Shown: positions 9,728 to 17,188 of the stretch, piece by piece
Layout of the letters: each line of letters opens with the position of its first letter
How positions within the stretch are numbered: position 1 is the first letter of the stretch
Assembly: GCA_025964455.1 (NCBI GenBank)
Contig: JAOPYU010000284.1
Location: 1 to 20,473, forward strand
Length of the DNA stretch: 20,473 nucleotides
Direction of reading: 5' to 3'
From: Thermoleophilia bacterium
GTDB lineage: Bacteria; Actinomycetota; Thermoleophilia; Gaiellales; SKUG01
Program-made: the position numbers and the translations under genes
Notes under the pieces: generated by a model
The model's database searches: none
Told to the model about the DNA's origin: nothing
Seen by the model: only the letters and a program-made list of their open reading frames with translations

Positions 9728-10374
9728 CAGGCGGCAGCCCCCGACGAGCGGGGCGCGTGCAGCCACGGCCGAGCTCGGCGTTCGATGCGGACGAGCGCGA
9801 AGTCGGCCGCGAGCGCGAGCGCAGTGACCGCGAGCGCTCCGGTCGCTACGCGCTCTGCCTGGTTGCGCTGGATGCCCTGGAGGATCAGCTCGCCGAGCCC
9901 GCCTGCGTCGATCACGGCGCCGATCGTGGCGATGCCGATGACGGTGACAGCAGCCACCCGGACCCCGGCGAGGAAGACGGGCAGCGCGAGGCGCAGGTCG
10001 ATCGTGGTGAGGATCGTCCATCGATCGATGCCCATGCCGACGGCAGCGTCGCGCACCTCCTCGGGCACCGAGTCCAGCCCGCCGATGACGGCGCGAACGA
10101 GCATCAGCTGCGCGTAGAGGACCAGGCCGATCACGGTCGGCAGCACACCGAGGCCGACGATCGGCACGAGGATGGAGAAGAGCGCGAGGCTCGGGATCGT
10201 GTAGAGCACGCCCGTCACCGCGGTGACCACGCCAGTATGGCGACCGCGCCCGTGGATCCACACGCCGAGCGGCACCGCGATGACCATCGCGATCCCGAGC
10301 GAGACCGCGCACAGCACCACGTGCTCAAGTGTCAGTCGCAGCACCTCGAGCCGGTTGTCGAGCAGCCAGCTCAT
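9727..10374 (-). CDS. opuCB: OpuCB-like ABC transporter permease (compatible-solute importer)
   Basis: 215 aa from ATG 10374. This is a BPD_transp_1-type inner-membrane permease with about five to six helices. The cytoplasmic coupling loop is EEVRDAAVGMGIDRWTIL (near residues 105-122), followed by LPVFLAGVRVAAVTVIG, both typical of OpuCB/OpuCD/ProW-type permeases. It should pair with the permease half of the 7202-9727 fusion as a heterodimer energised by the 10371-11513 ATPase. Start and stop overlap both neighbours: ATGA (4 bp) with the ATPase stop upstream, and TGATG (1 bp) with the fusion gene downstream, so the three genes form one tightly coupled operon. The symbol is a family-level assignment. 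Confidence 0.93.
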
Positions 10375-11513
10375 CCGTGGGAGATGCCCAGGTCGCGCCG
10401 CCGGGCCGGGTACGCGCCGCCGGCCTGCTCCCAGGCCACGGTCGCGGCAGGATGGCGAGCAGCGTCGGCCACGCCTGCGATCGGTCGCTCGAGCCAGGCG
10501 TGCAGCATCGCGGTGGTGAGCACGCCGAGCGGGCGGCCCAGCTCGTCGACGACGGGCGCATAGGCCGCGTTGCGGGCGATCAGCTCACCGAGCGCCGAGC
10601 GCAGCGTGGCGTCAGCCGACACGGTGCAGGTGATCGGCATGCCGCTCGACCACTGCACGGGGCGGCCCGCAGCGTCGACGAGCACGCCGAAGCCCTGGGC
10701 ATGTGCCACGTCGAGGGGGATCGGCTGCAGGTCGCGAACGCACGCAAGCGCCAGCCGGCGCAGCGCCGAGTCGCCGCCCACGAACCGCTCCACGAACTCG
10801 TTGGCCGGCGCCGCGAGCAGCGCCTCGGGGGCAGCGAGCTGCGCGAGGATGCCGCCCTCCTGCAGCACGGCGACCACGTCGCCCATGCGCATCGCCTCGT
10901 CGAGGTCGTGCGTGACGATGATGATCGTCTTGCGGACCTCCTGCTGCATCCGCAGGAATTCGTCCTGAATGTGTTCGCGAACGAGCGGGTCGATCGCGCC
11001 GAACGGCTCGTCCATGAGCATCACGGGCGGGTCGGCCGCGAGTGCTCGCGCTACGCCGACGCGCTGGCGCTGGCCTCCGGAGAGCTGGCTCGGATACCGG
11101 GCGCCGAACTGGTCGGGCGCCAACCCCACGAGCTCCAGCAACTCGCGCGAACGGGCGCGGATGCGGGATTCGTCCCAGCCGATCAGCCGCGGCACGGTGC
11201 CGACGTTGTGCTCCACGCTCTGGTGCGGGAACAGCCCGACCTGCTGGATGACGTAGCCGATCGAGCGACGGAGCGTCTCCACGTCGATCGAGCGGGTGTC
11301 GACGCCGTCGATGCGGATCGTGCCGCTCGTCGGTTCGATGAGCCGGTTGACCATGCGCATCGCGGTGGTCTTGCCGCTGCCCGAGGGGCCGACCAGGGCA
11401 CAGATCGTGCCCGCCTCGATCCGCATCGTGAGCCGGTCCACGCTGGGGGCCGACGCGCCCGGATAGACCTTCGTGACCCCGTCGAATTCGATGACTCCAC
11501 GTGCGTCGCCCAC
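10371..11513 (-). CDS. opuCA: OpuCA-like ABC transporter ATPase with C-terminal CBS region
   Basis: 380 aa from GTG 11513. The N-terminal ABC domain contains the Walker A motif GPSGSGKTT (K48), Q-loop IQQVGLFPHQ, signature LSGGQRQRVGVARAL, Walker B VMLMDEPFGAID and switch histidine IVTHD. Residues from about 250 to 345 form a CBS-domain pair (LRSALGELIARNAAYAPVVDELGRPLG is the clearer half). In characterised OpuA/OpuC systems such CBS domains sense ionic strength or c-di-AMP and gate transport; regulation here is inferred. First gene of the three-gene importer operon running to 7202. The next gene starts inside its last codons (ATGA). The GTG start is preceded only by a weak G-rich sequence, but no better in-frame start fits the family N-terminus (IEFDGVTKVYPG). 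Confidence 0.93.
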   Translation of the reverse strand: MGDARGVIEFDGVTKVYPGASAPSVDRLTMRIEAGTICALVGPSGSGKTTAMRMVNRLIEPTSGTIRIDGVDTRSIDVETLRRSIGYVIQQVGLFPHQSVEHNVGTVPRLIGWDESRIRARSRELLELVGLAPDQFGARYPSQLSGGQRQRVGVARALAADPPVMLMDEPFGAIDPLVREHIQDEFLRMQQEVRKTIIIVTHDLDEAMRMGDVVAVLQEGGILAQLAAPEALLAAPANEFVERFVGGDSALRRLALACVRDLQPIPLDVAHAQGFGVLVDAAGRPVQWSSGMPITCTVSADATLRSALGELIARNAAYAPVVDELGRPLGVLTTAMLHAWLERPIAGVADAARHPAATVAWEQAGGAYPARRRDLGISHG

Positions 11514-11676
11514 GCCCGTCCCCGTCCCGTAGCCACTGCAACGACTCCGACCCCGGCGGGTTCGGGCGTGCAGCAGGTGTCCATCCGTCTATCGAGGCGG
11601 GGCTCCCTCGCGGTTCCACGAGTTGACCGATCCGTCCAGTTCAGGATGGCGGGGCACGCAACGGCGTCGATGTGCC

Positions 11677-11697
11677 GCCCGCGAGCGGCCGGCGGGC
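11677..11697 (-). terminator. GC hairpin at the stop of the 11697-12905 gene (possible terminator)
   Basis: On the minus strand GCCCGC (11697-11692) pairs with GCGGGC (11682-11677) around a 9-nt loop, starting at the last base of the stop region. The 6-bp stem has no U-tract. The 11514-11696 intergenic stretch otherwise shows only the upstream region of the ABC operon, where I recognise no riboswitch or consensus promoter. Confidence 0.25.
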
Positions 11698-12905
11698 TAC
11701 TTCGCGGCGTCGTCCGAATCGGACTTCTTGGCGTCGGCAGCGGACTTCTTCGCGGCGGCGGCCTTCGCTGCGGCAGCAGCCTTCTTGTCGTCGGCGGCCT
11801 TCTTCACCGCTTCTTCCGTCGGACCAGCCTGGCCCTGCGTGAAGAAGCGCGGGTAGAAGTTCGAGCCGATCGACTTGGGCGAGAGCGGATTGGACTCCGG
11901 CTCCTCCTCGACCAGGTCGTCCTTGGTCGCAGCGCCCGCCGCGGCCGAGATCCGGCGACACGTCACGTCGACCGGATCGCCCTTCTCGTTGAACGACGCC
12001 GTGGCCTCGTACGGATGGACCCGATCGAGCCCGAGCCAGTCCTTCGACAGCGACTTCTTGCCGCCGATGTCCTTGCGCGACTCGGATGCGCGCCGCACGG
12101 CGTAGGTGGTCCACCCGGAGTTGTAGCCGACGGGCGCCGGGCGCACGTCGAATGCGGGTGCATCGTCGAGGCCGAAGCACTCCTGCGCGACCTCGTCCCT
12201 GGCCGTCTCGGCGAGCTGCGGCTCGGAGCGGACGAACGCGTCGGTCCCGACGAGCGCCGCCGCGATGATCGTCCCGGGAAACAGCAGCAGGAGCAGCATG
12301 CCGCTCGTCGCGAGGGCGAGCGTGACGCGGCCGGACGCCGGGCGCCGGTCGGCAGCCGCGCGGTACATCCAGCGTGCCAGGCCGAACGCGACGACAGCGA
12401 GCACGACGATCAGCAGGACCGATCCCAGGACGCCGATCGAGCCGCGTGCGCCGAGCGCATCGCAGCTCGCGCCACGCGGGCAGCTCGGCCCGACCAGCAC
12501 CTCCACGATGAAGGCGAACGTCGGTACCAGCAGGGCCTGCAGTGCCCACACATCCGCATCGGTGCTGCTGCGCGAGACGCGGCCCACGGCGGGAGCCGCA
12601 GCGGTCGCGCCGAAGGCGAGGTACAGCCAGAGCGAATCGGCGTACCCGACCTCGTTCCACTGGCCGAGGCGCAGGCCGAGGAGCGCGACCGCGAGCGCGG
12701 CGATCCATCCGATGACGTACACGAGCAGCAGTCCGCCGATGCCTGCCGGTCGCATCCGCACACCCGGGCCGGTGGCCGAGCTGCGCGCGACAGCAGCGTT
12801 GCGGTCGCGGCTTCGCGCCGCGCGCGCCTGCCTGCCCCCGCCCGTGCGGAGTTCCGGTCGATTCGGTCGACGACCCTTGTACTTGCGGGAATTGCGCTGA
12901 GCCAT
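11697..12905 (-). CDS. Multi-pass membrane protein with basic N-terminus and Lys/Ala-rich tail (unknown function)
   Basis: 402 aa from ATG 12905, with a GGTAGG-like site 7 nt upstream. The first 45 residues are strongly basic (MAQRNSRKYKGRRPNRPELR onward). Five hydrophobic helices follow: one starting IGGLLLVYVIGW, one around LWLYLAFGATAAA, one around ALLVPTFAFIVEVLVG, one around VLGSVLLIVVLAVVAFG and one around LALATSGMLLLLLFPG. Two Cys in a short loop (CPRGASC) could form a disulphide. A soluble domain of about 150 residues after the last helix contains two more Cys (EECFG-like and VTCRRIS). The C-terminal 40 residues are low-complexity Lys/Ala/Asp repeats that look like a coiled or disordered tail. 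I recognise no family. It is divergent from the CPBP protease gene, 112 bp apart. The frame stays open upstream to 13319, but that part is a shadow of the protease gene. Confidence 0.75.
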   Translation of the reverse strand: MAQRNSRKYKGRRPNRPELRTGGGRQARAARSRDRNAAVARSSATGPGVRMRPAGIGGLLLVYVIGWIAALAVALLGLRLGQWNEVGYADSLWLYLAFGATAAAPAVGRVSRSSTDADVWALQALLVPTFAFIVEVLVGPSCPRGASCDALGARGSIGVLGSVLLIVVLAVVAFGLARWMYRAAADRRPASGRVTLALATSGMLLLLLFPGTIIAAALVGTDAFVRSEPQLAETARDEVAQECFGLDDAPAFDVRPAPVGYNSGWTTYAVRRASESRKDIGGKKSLSKDWLGLDRVHPYEATASFNEKGDPVDVTCRRISAAAGAATKDDLVEEEPESNPLSPKSIGSNFYPRFFTQGQAGPTEEAVKKAADDKKAAAAAKAAAAKKSAADAKKSDSDDAAK

Positions 12906-13005
12906 GCGCGCGAGCCTACCAGTGCCGTCGTCCCCCCTCGGCCTCGCCCGTGGCCGCACCCGGCGGGCCGGCCCCGAGCGCCGCCCTGGCAGCCCTCGTG
13001 GCGGC

Positions 13006-13010
13006 GAGGG
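13006..13010 (+). promoter_or_regulatory. Shine-Dalgarno GAGGG deciding the CPBP protease start
   Basis: GAGGG lies 7 nt before ATG 13018, with AAGG also adjacent. The upstream in-frame ATG at 12904 overlaps the divergent gene's start codon and would add 38 Pro/Arg-rich residues. Confidence 0.6.
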
Positions 13011-13017
13011 AAGGTGG

Positions 13018-13923
13018 ATGCAGCCACTCGCTCCCGGCCATCCCCATGCCCTCCTGCGCGCCGCTCCCGGTGCTGCGGGCATGGCCCTGCCTGCATATGG
13101 ACCAGCCGACCAGCCCCGCGGCGAGGATCCGCTCCGCGCCGCGCTCGACATCGCCGGGGGCGTCGCATTCGCCTTCTTCATCGGGATCCTGTGCATGCGC
13201 GCCGGGAGCCTGGTGTTCGCCGGCACGACCTGGGCGACGGCGATCGGGTGGGAGAGCGTCTGGCTCGTCGCCGCCATGCTCTGCTCGCCGCTGCTGCCGA
13301 GCGGGATCCACCACGACATCTCCTGGCGCTCGACCCGGGCCGGGCTGCTGCTGGACTGGCCCGAGCTGGTCTATGCGACCTGGGTGCTCGGCGCCTACGT
13401 GGTGTGGCTGGGCGGCCTGCGCCTCGAGGCCGGGCCGATCGGGCTCGCCCTCGCAGTGGGCACCGCGGAGGAGTTCATCTTCCGGGTCCTGCTGCTCGGG
13501 TGGCTCGTCACGCGCGTCTCCACCCCAACCGCGCTCGCGATCTCGAGCGTGGCGTTCGGCGTCGCGCACCTGCACGAGTTCTCCGCCCTCGGGTTCGCGA
13601 GCGTGATCCCCCAGACGGCCGGCGGCTTCGTGCTCGGAGCGGTCTACCTGCGGACCCGCAACCCGATCGGGCCGATCCTCGCGCACGCGTACTGGGACTT
13701 CCCCTACTTCATGGCGCGTGGCGCGGGCGTGACGGGCGGCGGCACCGATGGCGGGGTCCCGCCGATCGTCGCGATCCTGCCGTGGCTGGGCTTCATGGTC
13801 TACGGGATCTGGCTCGTGCGCGCCGGCATCCCGATCGTCGGACGCGTGCACCCGGTCGCGTGCGACTGCAGGTCCTGTGACGCGACGAGGGGAGCCCCGG
13901 TGGGAGCCCCCCTCCTGTCGTGA
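13018..13923 (+). CDS. CPBP-family intramembrane metalloprotease (CAAX protease-like)
   Basis: 301 aa from ATG 13018. The protein has about seven hydrophobic helices and the conserved motifs of the CPBP/Rce1 family: E151-E152-x3-R156 (AEEFIFR), H184 in FGVAHLHEF, and H223 in AHAYWDF. In the last motif the residue usually Asn in the family is Asp227. These residues are expected to bind zinc and activate water within the membrane. Bacterial members process signal or bacteriocin peptides or act in immunity to them, but no substrate candidate is evident here. The C-terminus carries an unusual C282-D-C-R-S-C287 cluster. The last codons overlap a GC hairpin at 13883-13920. Neighbours are a divergent membrane protein of unknown function and a convergent secreted small protein. 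Confidence 0.88.
   Translation: MQPLAPGHPHALLRAAPGAAGMALPAYGPADQPRGEDPLRAALDIAGGVAFAFFIGILCMRAGSLVFAGTTWATAIGWESVWLVAAMLCSPLLPSGIHHDISWRSTRAGLLLDWPELVYATWVLGAYVVWLGGLRLEAGPIGLALAVGTAEEFIFRVLLLGWLVTRVSTPTALAISSVAFGVAHLHEFSALGFASVIPQTAGGFVLGAVYLRTRNPIGPILAHAYWDFPYFMARGAGVTGGGTDGGVPPIVAILPWLGFMVYGIWLVRAGIPIVGRVHPVACDCRSCDATRGAPVGAPLLS
13883..13920. terminator. Hairpin between convergent genes (possible bidirectional terminator)
   Basis: CGAC-GAGGGG (13883-13892) pairs with CCCCTC-(CT)-GTCG (13909-13920): a 10-bp stem with a 2-nt bulge and a 16-nt loop. It lies in the last codons of the CPBP gene and just past the end of the convergent 13943-14347 gene. No clear U-tract. Confidence 0.35.
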
Positions 13924-13942
13924 ATCGTTCTGGTCAGCCGGC

Positions 13943-14347
13943 TCAGAAGACGGGGCAGTAGTAGCCCTGGCAGCTGTAGCCGGTCTCGAGGTCGCCGCGC
14001 TGGATGGCGAGCCACCCGGTGCGCTGCGTCCAGATCCACATCCAGTCGCCGGAGTACGGGTACGCGTAGACCTGCGTGCCCCAGCCGATCTTGGTGGCGT
14101 TCCACTGCGTGCCGCTCCAGCGGTACGCGCCGACCCCGCAGGGTCCGACGATGCCGCAGGTGTCGTAGTTGCCGCGCGCACGGACCTGGACCCAGCCCTG
14201 GTGGCTCGGCAGCACGACGTTGGGATTGCGGAACGCCTGCGCCTCCTGTGGCGCCGAGAAGCTGAGCGCCATGGATGCGATGAGCGCGGTGAGCCCGACG
14301 AGCAGGATCCGTCGCCAGAGCGTGACGCCAGTGAAGGTGTGTGACAT
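13943..14347 (-). CDS. Small secreted Trp/Tyr-rich protein with four cysteines (unknown)
   Basis: 134 aa from ATG 14347, preceded by a G-rich Shine-Dalgarno (GGGGGAAG, 4 nt spacing). A Sec signal peptide is clear: basic WRR, a hydrophobic core, and an AQA cleavage site after residue 38. The mature 96 residues contain eight Trp (52, 77, 82, 89, 102, 104, 106, 112), many Tyr and Gly, and four Cys as two close pairs (C64/C70 and C126/C131), probably disulphides. The spacing of W/G/Y-rich short strands (GWVQVRARG, QVYAYPYSGDWMWI) suggests a small all-beta fold of the SH3-like or lectin-like kind, by inspection only. Function is unknown; an extracellular or wall-binding role is a guess. Convergent with the CPBP protease gene. 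Confidence 0.8.
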   Translation of the reverse strand: MSHTFTGVTLWRRILLVGLTALIASMALSFSAPQEAQAFRNPNVVLPSHQGWVQVRARGNYDTCGIVGPCGVGAYRWSGTQWNATKIGWGTQVYAYPYSGDWMWIWTQRTGWLAIQRGDLETGYSCQGYYCPVF

Positions 14348-14431
14348 GAGACTTCCCCCGAGATCTCGTGCAGGCGCACCCCCGGTGGGCGCCCGCGTCC
14401 ACCTCCAGCGAACGACGAAAACCGAACGGCG

Positions 14432-14941
14432 TCAACCGGGTTCGGTCGCGAGCTGTCCCTCGATGCGCTCAAGCAGGCCGCGACATCCCGCGTCGACCAG
14501 GTCGAAGACGCGGTCGTAGCCACCGACGTAGTAGGGGTCCGGGACCTCGTCGACCTGCGCGCCCGGGATCTCCTCGGCGTGCTGGAGCAGGAGCGTGATG
14601 CGCGCCCGCGCACTCGTGGGGTCGGGCGACTGATGCGCGAGCGCCTCGAGCTCGGCGACGTTCGCGTGGTCCATCGCGACGACGTGGTCGAACGTCTCGA
14701 GGTCCGCCACCGTCACGAGGCGTGAGACCTGGTCACCGACGTCGACCCCGCGACGCCGAAGCTCCGCCTGGGTCTCGTCATGGGGCGCGTGGCCCAGGTG
14801 GTACGAGTGCGTCCCGGCCGAGTCGACCCGCACCCGGTCGCCGATTCCGGCGTCCTTGACCAGGTGCCGCATGTAGGCGTCGGCCATCGGGGAGCGGCAG
14901 ATGTTGCCCATGCATACGAAGAGCACCGAGACGTGGTCCAT
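14432..14941 (-). CDS. Low-molecular-weight protein tyrosine phosphatase
   Basis: 169 aa from ATG 14941. The active-site loop is at the N-terminus as in the family: V-C10-M-G-N-I-C-R16-S, i.e. C-x5-R with Cys10 as the nucleophile. The general acid loop is DPYY at residues 135-138 (D135). It probably dephosphorylates phosphotyrosine, or phosphoarginine as in the McsB-linked YwlE subgroup. The loop has M-G-N-I rather than the T of YwlE-type enzymes, so a tyrosine phosphatase is more likely. It is cytoplasmic, and no tyrosine kinase or polysaccharide export gene adjoins it. An in-frame GTG at 14977 would only add 12 unconserved residues. No Shine-Dalgarno is visible, so the message may be leaderless. 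Confidence 0.93.
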   Translation of the reverse strand: MDHVSVLFVCMGNICRSPMADAYMRHLVKDAGIGDRVRVDSAGTHSYHLGHAPHDETQAELRRRGVDVGDQVSRLVTVADLETFDHVVAMDHANVAELEALAHQSPDPTSARARITLLLQHAEEIPGAQVDEVPDPYYVGGYDRVFDLVDAGCRGLLERIEGQLATEPG

Positions 14942-15048
14942 GCGCGGATGATCGCATCGCGTCCGCCCGCCGGCCACCCGGGCGCCCGGATCCGCGGCCG
15001 TATCCGGCCCCCGTCCTCGGCTCGGGACTGCCCGTAGGTCACCGCGGC

Positions 15049-15055
15049 GAGAGGA
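15049..15055 (+). promoter_or_regulatory. Shine-Dalgarno GAGAGGA for the subtilase
   Basis: GAGAGGA ends 8 nt before ATG 15064. It supports the start that leaves the protein without a signal peptide. Confidence 0.6.
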
Positions 15056-15063
15056 TCGCTCCC

Positions 15064-17115
15064 ATGTTCACTTCTCGGATCGATTCCACGCCTGCTGCCC
15101 CAGCCGCCACTCCCGGAGCGCCGACGTCGCCCACGTCGCCGCCGAGCCGCGGCGCAGGCGATTCGATCCTGCCCCGCAAGCCCACCGCCGTGCCCGGCGA
15201 GCACATCGTGGTGTTCGCCCCCGAGGTCACCCGCGACGAGCAGGCGGCACTGCTCAAGGGACTGGCGCCGCGACACACCGAGGACCTGCCGCTCGTCAAC
15301 GGCGTGCTCGTCACCGTCGATCCGCAGCACAACCCCTCGATCGCCGGCCTCGCCGCCCTCGGCGCGGACAAGGTCCTGTTCACCCAGCCCAACTACCGCC
15401 AGGAGCTGCGTGGCGGCGCCGGCACCCCGGTCCCGGACGAGACGATCGCCCCGAGCCCCCTCGTGCCCGACGGGCTCGACCCGGAGCAGGCCAAGCAGTA
15501 CCACCTCGAGAACTCCGGCCAGACCGGCGGCTCGGCCGGGGCTGACATCAAGGCGACCGCAGCCTGGAAGCAGAGCACCGGCGCCGGCGTCGTCGTCGCG
15601 ATCGCCGACACGAACGTCGACATCACCCACCCCGACCTGGCGCCCAACATCTGGGTCAACACCGGTGAGGTCGCGGGCAACGGCAAGGACGACGACGCCA
15701 ATGGCTATGTCGACGACGTCAACGGCTGGAACTTCGGCAAGAACTCCAACCGCCCGCAGGACGGCGGCGAGACGCACGGCACCCACGTGGCCGGCATCAT
15801 CGGTGCCGCGCAGGGCAACGGCGTCGGCGGCTCGGGTGTCGCGCCCAACGTCAAGCTCATGCCGCTCGCCATCCTGACCGGCGGCGCGACCACCGCCAAC
15901 GCCATCAAGGCTTTCGGCTACGCAGTGCGCAACGGCGCCAACGTGATCTCGAACTCGTGGGGCAACAACACCTACGAGCCCGCCCTTGCCGAGGCCGTGC
16001 GCCAGACGGTCGCCGCGGGCGTGAGCGTCGTGGTCGCCGCCGGCAATGAGAACTGGGACACCGGCGTCAACGGCTCCTACCCCGACAACTACGCAGGTTC
16101 CTTCTCGGTCGCGGCGAGTGACAACCGCGACGCCAAGGCGTCGTACTCCAACCGCGGCACCGTCACGATCGACGTCGCGGCGCCCGGCGACAAGGTGCAC
16201 TCCACGCTGCCCGGCGGCAAGTACGGCGCAATGAGCGGCACATCGATGGCAGCGCCGGTCGTGAGCGGCCTGCTCGCGCTCGTCAAGGCGCGCTACCCCG
16301 AGCTGTCCATGCGGCAGGTGGAGGAGCGCGTGCTGCGCAGCGTCCAGCGGGATGGCACGGCCAAGGTCTGGAACACGCTCGTCGCCAGTGGCGGACGTGT
16401 CGACGCGGACGCGGCGCTCACGCCGATCGCCACCCCCTTCCAGCCGCGTCCCGCCGGCGGCGCCGTCGCAGGGGCGCCGGTTCGCCTGGAGTGGGGCAGC
16501 GACCTGACCGAGGGCCAGCGCTTCCAGGTCGAGGTCGCCACCAATGCCGGTGCGACGTCAGCCGTCGCGGAGGACTTCGAGACGGGTGCGGCGACCCGCG
16601 CCTTCTCGACCAGCGGCGACCGACAGTGGGGCGTGAGCGACGCGATCGCGCGCAGTGGCGCCAAGTCGTTCAACGTGAACGGCCTGACCAACTCGCAGCA
16701 GTCGCGGCTCGACCTGACCGAGACGATCACCGAGCCGACCGAGGTGAGCTTCGCCTACACCGGTGGCAAGGGCGGCGAGCTCTCCTTCTTCATCAACCGC
16801 GACCTGCAGTTCAAGCCTGCGGCGGGCGAGGGCTGGCAGGAGTTCACCACCACGCTCCAGCCCGGCACCTACAACTTCACCTGGCTCGCGACCGGCAAGA
16901 GCCGCCAGTCCACGCCCATCGCGATCGACGGTCTGAAGATCGGCAGCGTCAGCGACGCCAGCTGGACCCCGCTCGGCACCACCGACGCAGGCGCCACCGG
17001 CATCTCCTGGACGCCGACCGCCGCCACCCCGGACGCCGCTGTCCGCGTGCGCGCCGATAACGGCCACTTCCAGTCCGACTGGGTGCAGGGCACACCTTTC
17101 CCCGTCGTTGATTAA
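15064..17115 (+). CDS. Subtilisin-like serine protease (S8) with propeptide and split C-terminal beta domain
   Basis: 683 aa from ATG 15064. Residues 1-40 are a Pro/Ala/Thr-rich segment with no hydrophobic core, so no Sec signal peptide is visible. Residues about 45-120 form an inhibitor-type propeptide (GEHIVVFAPEVTRDEQAALL onward). The catalytic domain (about 140-455) has D182 in IADTNVDITHPDL, H238 in THGTHVAG, oxyanion N328 in AAGNEN and S394 in GTSMAAP, all intact. The acidic GNGKDDDANGYVDDVNGW segment is typical of Ca-binding subtilases. After residue 470 a beta domain begins (APVRLEWGSDLTEGQRFQVE). It is interrupted by a jelly-roll-like insert (about 500-628, starting AEDFETGA) and resumes at SWTPLGTTDAG. 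It ends with FPVVD. The strong Shine-Dalgarno supports the start; export would need another route or an unannotated leader. Confidence 0.93.
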   Translation: MFTSRIDSTPAAPAATPGAPTSPTSPPSRGAGDSILPRKPTAVPGEHIVVFAPEVTRDEQAALLKGLAPRHTEDLPLVNGVLVTVDPQHNPSIAGLAALGADKVLFTQPNYRQELRGGAGTPVPDETIAPSPLVPDGLDPEQAKQYHLENSGQTGGSAGADIKATAAWKQSTGAGVVVAIADTNVDITHPDLAPNIWVNTGEVAGNGKDDDANGYVDDVNGWNFGKNSNRPQDGGETHGTHVAGIIGAAQGNGVGGSGVAPNVKLMPLAILTGGATTANAIKAFGYAVRNGANVISNSWGNNTYEPALAEAVRQTVAAGVSVVVAAGNENWDTGVNGSYPDNYAGSFSVAASDNRDAKASYSNRGTVTIDVAAPGDKVHSTLPGGKYGAMSGTSMAAPVVSGLLALVKARYPELSMRQVEERVLRSVQRDGTAKVWNTLVASGGRVDADAALTPIATPFQPRPAGGAVAGAPVRLEWGSDLTEGQRFQVEVATNAGATSAVAEDFETGAATRAFSTSGDRQWGVSDAIARSGAKSFNVNGLTNSQQSRLDLTETITEPTEVSFAYTGGKGGELSFFINRDLQFKPAAGEGWQEFTTTLQPGTYNFTWLATGKSRQSTPIAIDGLKIGSVSDASWTPLGTTDAGATGISWTPTAATPDAAVRVRADNGHFQSDWVQGTPFPVVD

Positions 17116-17188
17116 GTCGAGTTAGTCGCGCACTGGCGGTACAAACTCGTCTGAATGCAGCGAGGAGGGCCCACGGCTCTCGGGCGTG

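Noticed and set aside
9728..10312. Continuous open frame extending the fused transporter gene by 195 codons upstream
   Set aside because: The extension overlaps the OpuCB-like permease gene in another frame, is Arg/Pro/His-rich without helices, and the family N-terminus begins at ATG 9727 with TGATG coupling.
11514..11696. Riboswitch upstream of the ABC importer operon
   Set aside because: No conserved riboswitch core could be recognised on the minus strand; only general GC-rich pairing is present.
10329..13880. Very long plus-strand open frame over the ABC ATPase and membrane-protein genes
   Set aside because: Its product is Arg/His/Asp-rich low-complexity sequence antisense to recognisable genes; this is a known effect of high GC.
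12916..14613. Long minus-strand open frame over the CPBP protease and Trp-rich protein
   Set aside because: Its sequence is charge-rich and patternless and overlaps two better supported genes.
14713..16200. Long minus-strand open frame opposite the subtilase
   Set aside because: Val/Gly/Asp-rich shadow; the plus strand has an intact catalytic triad.
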